DNA of 64,000 nucleotides from Pseudomonas sp. LB-090624 (GTDB lineage: Bacteria; Pseudomonadota; Gammaproteobacteria; Pseudomonadales; Pseudomonadaceae). The notes beneath the pieces were generated by a model. That model saw only the letters and a program-made list of their open reading frames with translations, was not told the origin of the DNA and made no database searches. Position numbers and translations under genes: made by a program. Positions within the stretch are counted from its first letter, which is position 1. Every line of letters begins with the position of its first letter. The DNA is taken from the NCBI RefSeq assembly GCF_003205205.1, contig NZ_QJRL01000007.1, positions 1 to 64,000 on the forward strand, read 5' to 3'. Shown here in pieces: positions 26,746 through 35,056 of this stretch.

Positions 26746-29052
26746 TCACTGCTGAACCACCGCCCCTTTGTCCCGCTCACTGATCACCACTTCCCGATAC
26801 GCCGGGTCTGCCTTGATCTGCGCCTCTGTAAACGGAATCACCGCCAGCTGCTTGGCCGCAAAGGCCTTGGTCTGGTCACTGGCATGCGCAGAAGCCGCTT
26901 CGCTCGACTGGGAGAACGCCACCAGCCCACGCGCCTCCGGCCCCTTGTCGGTAAAGCTGACCAGTTGCAGGTAGCTGGTACCACTGACCACCAGCCGCTT
27001 GCCCTGCCCACGCGGCACGCTGTAGATCGCGTTGTAAACTCCTAGCGCCTGCGGGCCGCCTGGAACCGGCGTGCCATCCAGGGCCTGTTGCACCTGCCCC
27101 CAGCGTGCCTCCCCGGCCACGCCACTTTCACTGACTTGCTTGAGCGACGCCAGGGCTGCCTGATGTACCAGCTTGCTCACGGCCGCCTGCTCGACAGCCA
27201 GGCCGCGCGGCGTATGCTGCGGGTCAGCCGGGTTGAATGCCACTCGCCAGCTTTCCGGGTGCTCGGCCAAGGCATCGAACAGATTCTGGAAATGCACCAG
27301 GCCAATGCCGCTGTCGAGGTCGGCCTTGCCGTTCCAGGCGGCCAGGCTGCTGCACACAGCCTGCACGTCGGCCCCGGCGCCTTTGCACCATTGCAACAGG
27401 TCTGGCAGCACCAGGCTGGCCAGGTAGACCTCGTCATCGGTCACCATTCGCTGCAGGTCATCGATACCCAACCGCGCCGAGCCCTGCAGGCGCTGCAGGG
27501 CAAATCGACCACGCATGCCCAGCGGTTGGTCATTGCGGCTGATCAGCGGCGAGTAGCCAGTCAGCGGCTGTGCCGGGTTGGCCATCCAGGCTGGGTCGTT
27601 GGAGTTCTGCACGAAGTCATCCCGTTCAAGGCTTGGTAGCAGCCGCGCCGGGAAGATGCCCGGTTGCGCCGCCTGGGCATCGACTTTCCATTGACAGGCG
27701 CTGCGCGAACCATCCAGCACCACCAGACGCCCTTGCACCTGCGGGTTGCTGCAGGTTTCCAGCAACTGCTGATCCACATACGGCACCACCGACTGGTTCA
27801 GGTACAACGCGCGGCCAGCCTGGTCCACGGCCAGCGTGTTGACCCAAGGGATGCCCTGCAACTGCTCGACCGACCCCTTCAATGTCGCCAGGCTGTCGGC
27901 ACGGTTGATCTGGTACCACTGCTGCAGCACCCGCGTATTCTCAAGGTTGGCGTCACGCACGCTGTAGGCCGCCTGCGCATCCCAGTCCAGGCGCCCTGGC
28001 CATTGCACCACTGGGCCGAACTGCGAGCTGTAGACCTGCCGCTCGACCTGGCTCAGGCTGCCATCCTCGGCCCTGACCGTCACGCTGAGGGTTTGCCGGG
28101 CCAGCGGCAGCGACTTGCCATCGAGCAGGTAACGGGTCGGGTCCTTGGGGTCGAGCTGCAGACGGTAGAGGGTGAAATGCTTCGAGGTGTCGACGGTGTG
28201 GGTCCAGGCCAGGTGCTGGTTGAAACCAATATTGATCATCGGCAGGCCCGGCAACGCTGCGCCCATCACATCGAGATGGCCCGGAATGGTCAGCTGCATC
28301 TGGTAGAAGCGCATGCCGCCCATCCACGGGAAGTGCGGGTTGGCCAGCAACAGGCCGCGACCATTGGCCGAGCGCTGCGCACCCACGGCCACGGCATTGC
28401 TGCCCCGCTCCGAGGCAAACCGCTCTTGCCGGGCCAGCGCAGCTGCAAAGCCAGCCGCCGTCTGCTCGCGGCTCTGCCCGGGCGGGTGCGCCCCTACCAG
28501 TGCCTCGACGAATTGCCCGGCGCCACCCTCCGCCAGCAAACGACGGGTCAGCTTGACCAGGTCTTTGCTGGTGATGGGCCGCACCCACTCGCCGTTGCCG
28601 CACTCGGCGGGCAGGCCCTGGCTGCGGCGCTCCGCCAGCGCCCGGTTGTAGCCACTGGCATAACCGGCCAGCAATGCCTGTACCGGCGCCGGCTGCGCCT
28701 GCAAAAACGCATCGACCGCCGCCGGGCTGTTGAGCCAGGTGAAGAACAGGTCGCTGGCGAGGTTGTCGCGCTGCTCAAGCGTTTTGCCCTTGGCACCGAA
28801 ATGACGTGAGCGCTCACCGCTCACGGTCAGCACTTCATTGGCCAGCAAGCACAGGTTGTCTTGCGCGTAGGCATAGCCGACGCCATAGCCCAGGCCACGC
28901 TCATCCTTGGCCACGATATGCGGCACGCCGTAACTGGTGCGGCGAATCTGCGCACTGGCATCCGCGGCGGCGTGCGCCTGCGTGCCGATGCCAAGGGCCA
29001 CCAGGACGGCAGCCAGGCCGGCGCAACTCATCGGACGGGAAAGTGGGAACAC
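26746..29052 (-). CDS. pvdQ: PvdQ-type acylase (Ntn hydrolase, penicillin amidase family)
   Basis: About 768 residues. A signal peptide ends near AQAHA; the alpha chain carries TSYGVPHIVAKDE; the autocatalytic cleavage site is ERG-SNAVAVG, placing the nucleophilic Ser at about residue 217, the position known for P. aeruginosa PvdQ. The beta chain follows with LLLANPHFPW. PvdQ removes the myristoyl group from the pyoverdine precursor in the periplasm and also cleaves long-chain acyl-homoserine lactones. I prefer the GTG at 29052 (AGGAG five bases upstream) over the one at 29058. A PvdS-type promoter lies just upstream. A general AHL acylase is the alternative. Confidence 0.88.
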   Translation of the reverse strand: MFPLSRPMSCAGLAAVLVALGIGTQAHAAADASAQIRRTSYGVPHIVAKDERGLGYGVGYAYAQDNLCLLANEVLTVSGERSRHFGAKGKTLEQRDNLASDLFFTWLNSPAAVDAFLQAQPAPVQALLAGYASGYNRALAERRSQGLPAECGNGEWVRPITSKDLVKLTRRLLAEGGAGQFVEALVGAHPPGQSREQTAAGFAAALARQERFASERGSNAVAVGAQRSANGRGLLLANPHFPWMGGMRFYQMQLTIPGHLDVMGAALPGLPMINIGFNQHLAWTHTVDTSKHFTLYRLQLDPKDPTRYLLDGKSLPLARQTLSVTVRAEDGSLSQVERQVYSSQFGPVVQWPGRLDWDAQAAYSVRDANLENTRVLQQWYQINRADSLATLKGSVEQLQGIPWVNTLAVDQAGRALYLNQSVVPYVDQQLLETCSNPQVQGRLVVLDGSRSACQWKVDAQAAQPGIFPARLLPSLERDDFVQNSNDPAWMANPAQPLTGYSPLISRNDQPLGMRGRFALQRLQGSARLGIDDLQRMVTDDEVYLASLVLPDLLQWCKGAGADVQAVCSSLAAWNGKADLDSGIGLVHFQNLFDALAEHPESWRVAFNPADPQHTPRGLAVEQAAVSKLVHQAALASLKQVSESGVAGEARWGQVQQALDGTPVPGGPQALGVYNAIYSVPRGQGKRLVVSGTSYLQLVSFTDKGPEARGLVAFSQSSEAASAHASDQTKAFAAKQLAVIPFTEAQIKADPAYREVVISERDKGAVVQQ

Positions 29053-29089
29053 GGGCACTCCTCAGGTTCAGGGGGGTCATCCCGATCAG

Positions 29090-29113
29090 ACGAATGGCCA
29101 GATGAAAATTTTA
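29090..29113 (-). promoter_or_regulatory. PvdS-like (iron-starvation) promoter of pvdQ
   Basis: On the minus strand TAAAA (complement of 29109-29113), sixteen bases and CGT (complement of 29090-29092) match the PvdS consensus TAAAT-N16-CGT with one mismatch. It lies 37 bases before the chosen start codon, leaving a short leader. Iron-starvation control is inferred. Confidence 0.6.
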
Positions 29114-29250
29114 CGCTTTACCGGGCGATGGAACGTCTTGATGAGAAACAGGCATTTTTTTTCCGAGTGGGTTGCAGTTTTCGCGTTCTCATTCGTCCTA
29201 TTAAGTGAGGCACCCATATTTCGGGTTCGTCCACGAAAAGGAGCATTCAC

Positions 29251-29625
29251 ATGTACAACCCGCAACCCTCGATCCAGGCCGGGCGCGTCCCAGGCAAAGC
29301 GCCCAAAGGACAGGACGCTTTCGCTGACGAACGCATCGGCAACGAGCAGATACGTGAGCTGCTGCGCACCTTCGGCCTGCGTACCAGCCTGATTCGCCTC
29401 AAGGTGATCGACGCCTTGCACGCAGCCGATCGCAATGGCCGCAGTATTGGCGTGCGGGGCGTGCATGCACAATTGGAACAGCTGGACATTCCCCTGTCGT
29501 TTCTCAGCGTTCGCGAAGTACTCAAGCGGCTATGCGCCGAAGGCGTCATCCAGCTAGGTAGCGACAAGTGTTACAGCCTGGATCCGCAGGCACGTGCCGT
29601 CCTGGAACAGGCACCCTCGCGCTAA
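29251..29625 (+). CDS. small Fur-like winged-helix protein lacking the metal-binding domain
   Basis: The 124-residue protein has a disordered N-terminus (~25 residues), then a Fur-type DNA-binding domain: RTFGLRTSLIRLKVIDAL, a conserved turn, and the recognition region SFLSVREVLKRLCAEGVIQ with a terminal wing. It stops where Fur proteins begin their dimerisation domain and has no HHDH or CxxC metal ligands. AAAAGGAGC precedes the ATG. It is divergent from the pvdQ-type acylase, which suggests, but does not prove, an iron link. Confidence 0.75.
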   Translation: MYNPQPSIQAGRVPGKAPKGQDAFADERIGNEQIRELLRTFGLRTSLIRLKVIDALHAADRNGRSIGVRGVHAQLEQLDIPLSFLSVREVLKRLCAEGVIQLGSDKCYSLDPQARAVLEQAPSR

Positions 29626-29753
29626 GCGCATGGCCTGCCCTAGGTTCTCATACCGGTCTGATTTTTCAGCCAGACTTGAGGTGGGTCAGATGGCGTGCTG
29701 GCGAATCGCCGGACATGCGGGACGAATACCGGCTTTGGGTTGTACCCACTACC

Positions 29754-29801
29754 CACTGCCCCTTGCTTAAAGCAAAGAATGCTTCGCTTCAAGGAAGGGG
29801 C
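29754..29801. terminator. inverted repeat between the Fur-like gene and the LysR gene
   Basis: CTGCCCCTT (29754-29762) and AAGGGGCAG (29793-29801) form a perfect 9-bp stem around a 30-base loop that can itself fold. It lies in a 195-base convergent gap with no other recognisable element. Confidence 0.45.
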
Positions 29802-29820
29802 AGCCACGCTGTAGTCATAC

Positions 29821-30723
29821 TTAACTAGAACGCCCCCGAAAATACTCACTGAGAAACTCCACGGTCACTTTCACCTTCGCCGAATTGAGCAAAGGCGATG
29901 TATGCACTGCCCAGATATCCGCGGCCTGCCAGTACTCACCGAGCACCTGCACCAACCGTGCTGACTGTAAGTCATCTTTGATGTCCCACATCGAACGCAG
30001 CAATATGCCACGCCCATCCAAGCACCACTGACGAGCGATTTCACCGTTGTTGGTCGATAAACTGCCGGTTACCTTCACCGTCTCCGGGCCTCTGGGGCCC
30101 GCCAGGTTCCATACGCCAAAAGGGTGATCGCGCTCCTTGATCACCAGGCAATCGTGGTGCCCAAGGTCGCTCAACGAAGCCGGTGTACCATGGGCGCGCA
30201 GGTAGTGCGGGCTGGCACACAGCACCCGGTGATTTTGCGCCAGCGGCTTGGCGATGACATCGGGGGGGAGGTCGTTACCCACACGAATGTCCAGGTCAAC
30301 GCCCTCCTCTACCAAATCGACCAGGCGATCCTGAACATCAAGACGAATATCCAGGCCTGGGTAGCGCGCAGCCAGCTCCGCCAAAGCCGGGGCAACCATC
30401 CGCCGCCCAAGACCGGGGCTACTCACCACTCGCAACAAACCCTTGGGCTCGCCGTGTAGGGCATCGATCTCATCGCCCAGTTGACTCACCTGATACAGCA
30501 ACTGCTGTGCCCAGCGGCTGACCCGCTCACCCTCGTCGGTCAGCGTCACGCTACGGGTTGAGCGGTGCAGCAGACGCAGGCTCAGGTCTTGCTCCAGCGC
30601 TCTGATGCGCTTGCTGACGAACGCAGGAGACATCCCCAGTTCATCTGCGGCGGCCGTGAAGCTGAAGCGGCGTGCGACCAGCAGAAATACCTTGAGATCG
30701 TGCAGGCTAGGCAAATTATTCAC
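29821..30723 (-). CDS. dmlR: LysR-family regulator, DmlR-like
   Basis: The 300-residue LysR protein has an N-terminal helix-turn-helix (FSFTAAADELGMSPAFVSKRI near residues 21-41) and a substrate-binding domain. The VFLLVARRFSFTAAAD start and the second-half GLGRRMVAPALAELAARYPGLDIRL block resemble the branch containing E. coli DmlR. It is divergent from a D-malate/tartrate dehydrogenase gene, exactly as dmlR is from dmlA in E. coli, which supports the name. It should activate that gene with D-malate or tartrate as inducer. Confidence 0.8.
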   Translation of the reverse strand: MNNLPSLHDLKVFLLVARRFSFTAAADELGMSPAFVSKRIRALEQDLSLRLLHRSTRSVTLTDEGERVSRWAQQLLYQVSQLGDEIDALHGEPKGLLRVVSSPGLGRRMVAPALAELAARYPGLDIRLDVQDRLVDLVEEGVDLDIRVGNDLPPDVIAKPLAQNHRVLCASPHYLRAHGTPASLSDLGHHDCLVIKERDHPFGVWNLAGPRGPETVKVTGSLSTNNGEIARQWCLDGRGILLRSMWDIKDDLQSARLVQVLGEYWQAADIWAVHTSPLLNSAKVKVTVEFLSEYFRGRSS

Positions 30724-30729
30724 GAATCA

Positions 30730-30742
30730 GAAACCAAGTTTC
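30730..30742. promoter_or_regulatory. candidate LysR binding site between dmlR and dmlA
   Basis: GAAAC-CAA-GTTTC inverted repeat lies 7 bases upstream of the dmlR start in the short divergent gap. The position fits an autorepression/activation site; the sequence is not diagnostic. Confidence 0.4.
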
Positions 30743-30815
30743 AACAGAGAAGCTGATTGTGTCCGAAACGAATAGGATTAGCCTAGTGCTTCCTTCATCG
30801 AACAGAGCAACTGCC

Positions 30816-31928
30816 ATGCCTGCACATTCTTTCCGCATCGCTGCCATCCCTGGGGACGGTATCGGCCTCGAAGTCATGCCAGAAGGCATCCGTGTATTGC
30901 AAGCCGCCGCGCTCAAGCATGGCCTGGCGCTGGAGTTCGACACCTTCGAATGGGCCAGCTGCGACTACTACTTGCAACACGGCAAGATGATGCCGGATGA
31001 CTGGGCCGAACAACTCAAGCAATACGACGCCATCTACTTCGGCGCCGTGGGTTGGCCTGACAAGGTACCTGACCACATTTCCCTGTGGGGCTCTCTGCTC
31101 AAGTTCCGCCGCGAGTTCGACCAGTACGTGAACATCCGCCCGGTGCGCCTGTTCCCAGGGGTGCCGTGCGCCTTGGCCAACCGCAAGGTCGGCGACATCG
31201 ATTTCGTGGTGGTGCGGGAAAACACCGAAGGCGAATACTCGTCGCTCGGTGGCATCATGTTCGAGAACACTGAAAACGAAATCGTCATTCAGGAATCGAT
31301 CTTCACCCGCCGTGGCGTCGATCGTATCCTCAAGTACGCGTTCGACCTCGCCGAGAAACGCGAGCGCAAGCACGTGACTTCGGCCACCAAGTCCAACGGT
31401 ATGGCCATCAGCATGCCGTACTGGGACAAGCGCACCGAAGCAATGGCGGCTCACTATCCGCACGTCAGCTGGGACAAGCAGCATATCGACATCCTCTGTG
31501 CGCGTTTCGTGTTGCAGCCAGAGCGCTTCGATGTCGTGGTGGCGTCCAACCTGTTCGGCGACATATTGTCGGACCTGGGGCCGGCCTGCGCGGGTACCAT
31601 TGGCATTGCGCCGTCGGCCAACCTAAACCCTGAACGCAACTTCCCGTCACTGTTCGAACCTGTGCATGGTTCTGCACCGGACATCTTCGGCAAGAACATC
31701 GCCAACCCGATCGCGATGATCTGGTCAGGTGCGCTGATGCTGGAATTCCTGGGCCAGGGAGATGAGCGTTACCAGCGCGCCCACGACGACATGCTCAAGG
31801 CCATCGAACGGGTAATTGCCGACGGTTCGGTCACACCTGACATGGGCGGCACACTTTCCACCCAGCAGGTGGGCGCCGCCATCAGCGACACCCTGGCCCG
31901 GCTCGGGCCTTCAAACCGGCATGACTGA
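30816..31928 (+). CDS. dmlA: D-malate/tartrate dehydrogenase (decarboxylating)
   Basis: This 370-residue enzyme belongs to the isocitrate/isopropylmalate dehydrogenase family: N-terminal IAAIPGDGIGLEV, a substrate Arg cluster, ATKSNGM with the catalytic Lys, VVASNLFGDILSDLG with metal Asp residues, and the cofactor loop FEPVHGSAPDI typical of NAD use. It follows E. coli DmlA closely over its length. It converts D-malate to pyruvate, and such enzymes also act on tartrate. I choose the ATG at 30816 over a GTG at 30759, because the extra 19 residues are not in homologues. Confidence 0.88.
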   Translation: MPAHSFRIAAIPGDGIGLEVMPEGIRVLQAAALKHGLALEFDTFEWASCDYYLQHGKMMPDDWAEQLKQYDAIYFGAVGWPDKVPDHISLWGSLLKFRREFDQYVNIRPVRLFPGVPCALANRKVGDIDFVVVRENTEGEYSSLGGIMFENTENEIVIQESIFTRRGVDRILKYAFDLAEKRERKHVTSATKSNGMAISMPYWDKRTEAMAAHYPHVSWDKQHIDILCARFVLQPERFDVVVASNLFGDILSDLGPACAGTIGIAPSANLNPERNFPSLFEPVHGSAPDIFGKNIANPIAMIWSGALMLEFLGQGDERYQRAHDDMLKAIERVIADGSVTPDMGGTLSTQQVGAAISDTLARLGPSNRHD

Positions 31929-32119
31929 GCCCTCTGCGCACGATATGCCGTCAACCCCTCGGTTTTTGCAATAAAGCACTCTCGCAGCGCCCATTTGTGC
32001 GCCCTTGCGCCTGGGCCCTGCCGGTACATTACACCGAGGGGTCAACCACACAGCGGCCCGATAAGACCGCGCCCCGCTCGCATCCTGCACCTGCCCACAT
32101 CCGAATGGGAGTTTTGCAC

Positions 32120-33175
32120 ATGACAATGTCTACGCTACGCACCTGGCAGCTTTGCACCCTCACCCTGCTGATCGGCAGCGCATCGCTTGCCCAGGCTGCA
32201 GACTCGATCACCTTCGTCTCACAGGGCGGCGCCTACCAGGAAGCACAAAGCAAGGCGATCCTGGAGCCAGCGGCCAAGAAGCTCGGCTTGACCCTTAAGC
32301 AGGACAGCTCACCCAAGGCCTATCCGATCATCAAGACGCAGGTGCAAAGCGGCAATGTGAGCTGGGATGTGGTCGACCTCCCCACCGGCGACTGCATCCG
32401 CGGCGAAGAAGAAGGCCTGTTCGAGAAGCTCGACCTCGCCATGATTCCAAATGCCGCCCAGCTGCCGGACGCACTCAAGGATGACTACAGCGTCGGCTAC
32501 ATCAGCTACTCCACCGTGCTGGCCTACCGCACCGATGCCTTCGGCAAGGGCGACGCGCCAAAAACCTGGGCTGACTTCTGGAATACAGACAAGTATCCAG
32601 GCGAACGGTCGTTGCGCAACCTGCCACGCCCTACCCTGGAGATCGCCCTGTTGGCAGACGGCGTAGCGCCCGACAAACTTTACCCGCTGGACGTCGACCG
32701 CGCATTCAAGAAGCTCGAGCAAATCAAACCGCACATCGCCACTTGGTGGACCTCCGGCGGGCAATCGGCGCAGCTGATCAGCGACGGCGAAGTCGACATG
32801 ATCCAGGCTTGGAACGGCCGTATCAGCGCCGTGCAGGCGGACGGTGCTCCGGTGACGTTCACCTACGACCAGGGCATCCTCGAAACCAATTCGTTGTGCG
32901 TGCTCAAAGGCACCAAGCACCGTGATGCAGCGATGAAGTTCGTCAACGAATTGATTGATGCCCGCCTCCAGGCCGCCTTGCCGATGATCATCGACTACGG
33001 CCCGCTGAACCCCAAAGCCTTCGAGGCCGGCATCATCCCGGCCAAACGCGCCACCGAACTGCCCTCCTCGCCCGACAACATGCAGCGCCAGGCCCTGTTA
33101 TCAGCCCAATGGTGGGCGTCAGCCGAAGGGGTCAAGGCAGAAGAGCGCTGGTTGTCATTCGTGCAGAAGCAGTGA
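32120..33175 (+). CDS. periplasmic substrate-binding protein of a polyamine-type ABC transporter
   Basis: The 351-residue protein has a signal peptide (about residues 1-27, cleaved at AQA-A) and the PotD/PotF-type fold, starting SITFVSQGGAYQEAQSKA and containing WDVVDLPTGD and the YSVGYISYSTVLAY hinge. It captures the substrate for the two permeases encoded next. GGGAG lies eight bases before the ATG at 32120. Family members bind putrescine, spermidine, GABA-like or other amino compounds; the neighbouring aminotransferase and aldehyde dehydrogenase favour an omega-amino substrate. Confidence 0.85.
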   Translation: MTMSTLRTWQLCTLTLLIGSASLAQAADSITFVSQGGAYQEAQSKAILEPAAKKLGLTLKQDSSPKAYPIIKTQVQSGNVSWDVVDLPTGDCIRGEEEGLFEKLDLAMIPNAAQLPDALKDDYSVGYISYSTVLAYRTDAFGKGDAPKTWADFWNTDKYPGERSLRNLPRPTLEIALLADGVAPDKLYPLDVDRAFKKLEQIKPHIATWWTSGGQSAQLISDGEVDMIQAWNGRISAVQADGAPVTFTYDQGILETNSLCVLKGTKHRDAAMKFVNELIDARLQAALPMIIDYGPLNPKAFEAGIIPAKRATELPSSPDNMQRQALLSAQWWASAEGVKAEERWLSFVQKQ

Positions 33176-33187
33176 CCGGAGGCCGAC

Positions 33188-34105
33188 ATGACACAGGCTT
33201 ATCTCGCACAGTCGATGCCCCACGCAGGCCCAGCCCTCATGACCACGCCCGAGGCACTGCGACGTGAAGAACGCAAGGAGCACACGAGCATGCTGCTCTT
33301 GCTGCTGCCGGCGTTGCTGATGGTCGTGGTGTTGCTGATACTGCCCTTGGGCTGGCTGGCCCTGCAGTCGGTGCAGGGTGACGATGGCTTCACCTTGGCC
33401 AATTACCTGCGTATCTTCGAAGAGCGCATCTACTGGGACACCTTCGCCCTGACCTTCAAGATCAGCCTGATCGTTACCCTACTTTCGATCTTGCTGGGCT
33501 TCCCCATCGCCTACGCCGCAGCGCGGCTCCAGGGGGTGTGGGGCAACTTGATTCTGGTCTGCGTGATCATCCCCTTCTGGACCAGCGTACTGGTGCGCTC
33601 CTACGCCTGGCTGGTGCTGTTGCAGCGACGCGGCCTGGTCAACCAGACCCTGCTCGACCTGGGCCTGATCGACAAGCCATTGAACTTGATGCACAACACC
33701 ACCGGCACCGTGATAGGTACCTTGCATGTGATGTTGCCGTTCATGGTGCTGCCTTTGTACGCGGTGATGCGCAAGATCCCCCAGGACCTGCTGCAAGCCT
33801 CCAGCAGCCTGGGCGCCTCGCCGTTCTATTCGTTCCGTCGAGTGTTCCTGCCGATGGCTGCCCCCGGCGTCATGGCAGGCTCCATCCTGGTGTTCGTAAT
33901 CTGCCTGGGCTTCTTCATCACCCCCGAGCTGCTGGGTGGCGGGCGCACCATCCTGGTGTCGATGCTGGTGCAACGCAATGTCGAGCTGTATCACGCCTGG
34001 GGCGCTGCAAGTGCCGTAGGCCTGGTCCTTCTGTTGGTGGTGTTCCTGATTTTCTGGGGCATCAACCGCTTCATCCCGATCGAACGTGTTCTGGGAGCGC
34101 GCTGA
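33188..34105 (+). CDS. ABC transporter permease, PotB-like
   Basis: This 305-residue inner-membrane protein has six hydrophobic segments and the permease EAA loop (LLQASSSLGASPFYSFRRVFLPMAAPG) that docks to the ATPase. The first ~35 residues form a cytoplasmic tail. It forms the channel with the PotC-like permease, whose ATG lies one base after its stop. The signal for the start is CCGGAGGCCGAC before ATG. Confidence 0.9.
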   Translation: MTQAYLAQSMPHAGPALMTTPEALRREERKEHTSMLLLLLPALLMVVVLLILPLGWLALQSVQGDDGFTLANYLRIFEERIYWDTFALTFKISLIVTLLSILLGFPIAYAAARLQGVWGNLILVCVIIPFWTSVLVRSYAWLVLLQRRGLVNQTLLDLGLIDKPLNLMHNTTGTVIGTLHVMLPFMVLPLYAVMRKIPQDLLQASSSLGASPFYSFRRVFLPMAAPGVMAGSILVFVICLGFFITPELLGGGRTILVSMLVQRNVELYHAWGAASAVGLVLLLVVFLIFWGINRFIPIERVLGAR

Positions 34106-34106
34106 C

Positions 34107-34898
34107 ATGAAAGCCTTGTTCTCCAACCTGCGCATCTCGAACGTTATGTTCGGGCTGCTGGTGGCGATGATCCTCGCCTATCTGATCGTGCCGGTGCTTA
34201 TCGTGGTACCGATGTCATTCTCCGAAGCCCGCTTCCTGCAGTTTCCGCCCAAGGAGTGGTCGCTGAACTGGTATGCGGCATTCTTCCAGAGCATCGAATG
34301 GATGAGCGCCGCCAAGGTCAGCCTGATCACCGCCCTGGCCACGACCCTGATCTCGCTGCCGGTGGGGATGGCGGCGGCCTACGCGATCAACAACTCGACG
34401 CTCAAGATCATACGCACCCTGCAGATCATCCTGCTGTTACCGATGATGGTGCCAATCATCCTGATCGCGGCCGGCGTGTTTTTCGTTTATGCCCGGGTCG
34501 GACTGGTCAGTTCGCTGATCGGCCTCGTGCTGGCGCATATCATGCTGGCCCTGCCCTACGTGATCATCGCCTTGCTGGCAGGTCTGCGCAATTTCGACAT
34601 GTCCCAGGAAATGGTGGCACGCAGCCTTGGCATGAATCGCTTTCGCGCATTCATGGCCGTAACCCTGCCGCAGATCAAACCGAGCGTGGTGTCGGCAACG
34701 TTGTTCGCCTTCATCACCTCGCTGGATGAAACCGTGGTGGCCCTGTTCATCTCCGGCGGCGACAACCAGACCCTCACCAAGCGCATGTTCACCGCACTGC
34801 GCGACGAGATCGACCCGACCATCGCCGCCATCAGCTCCATGCTGATCCTCGCCTCGCTGCTGCTGGTCGTCATCGCCGGGCGCAACAAGCAGGCTTGA
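34107..34898 (+). CDS. ABC transporter permease, PotC-like
   Basis: The 263-residue inner-membrane protein has six hydrophobic segments and an EAA loop (QEMVARSLGMNRFRAFMAVTLPQIKPS). It pairs with the PotB-like permease. The frame extends 21 bases upstream into that gene, but I choose the ATG at 34107 because GGGAGCG lies just before it and the family starts there. A hairpin follows the stop, then an aldehyde dehydrogenase gene interrupts the transporter set. Confidence 0.9.
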   Translation: MKALFSNLRISNVMFGLLVAMILAYLIVPVLIVVPMSFSEARFLQFPPKEWSLNWYAAFFQSIEWMSAAKVSLITALATTLISLPVGMAAAYAINNSTLKIIRTLQIILLLPMMVPIILIAAGVFFVYARVGLVSSLIGLVLAHIMLALPYVIIALLAGLRNFDMSQEMVARSLGMNRFRAFMAVTLPQIKPSVVSATLFAFITSLDETVVALFISGGDNQTLTKRMFTALRDEIDPTIAAISSMLILASLLLVVIAGRNKQA

Positions 34899-34902
34899 AG
34901 CC

Positions 34903-34934
34903 CCTGCCGCGGCGCCTCGAAGCATCGCGGCAGG
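34903..34934 (+). terminator. hairpin after the permease gene
   Basis: CCTGCCGCG (34903-34911) and CGCGGCAGG (34926-34934) form a 9-bp stem with a 14-base loop, right after the permease stop. No T-run; it may reduce read-through into the dehydrogenase gene. Confidence 0.5.
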
Positions 34935-35056
34935 TCCTGTTGTAACCCCCCTCAATTCAGCATCTCTGACTGCCCGCCCGGTGCAATTTGGCATCGGGCG
35001 CTGGCGCCGGCTTCTTACAATTTGCTCGTCACGGCAACCAAGCTAAAGGTATTCCC

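Noticed and set aside
34899..35056. Broken gene between permease and aldehyde dehydrogenase
   Set aside because: The open frame upstream of 35057 has no ribosome site or homology and is explained by GC-rich sequence; the gap holds a hairpin only.
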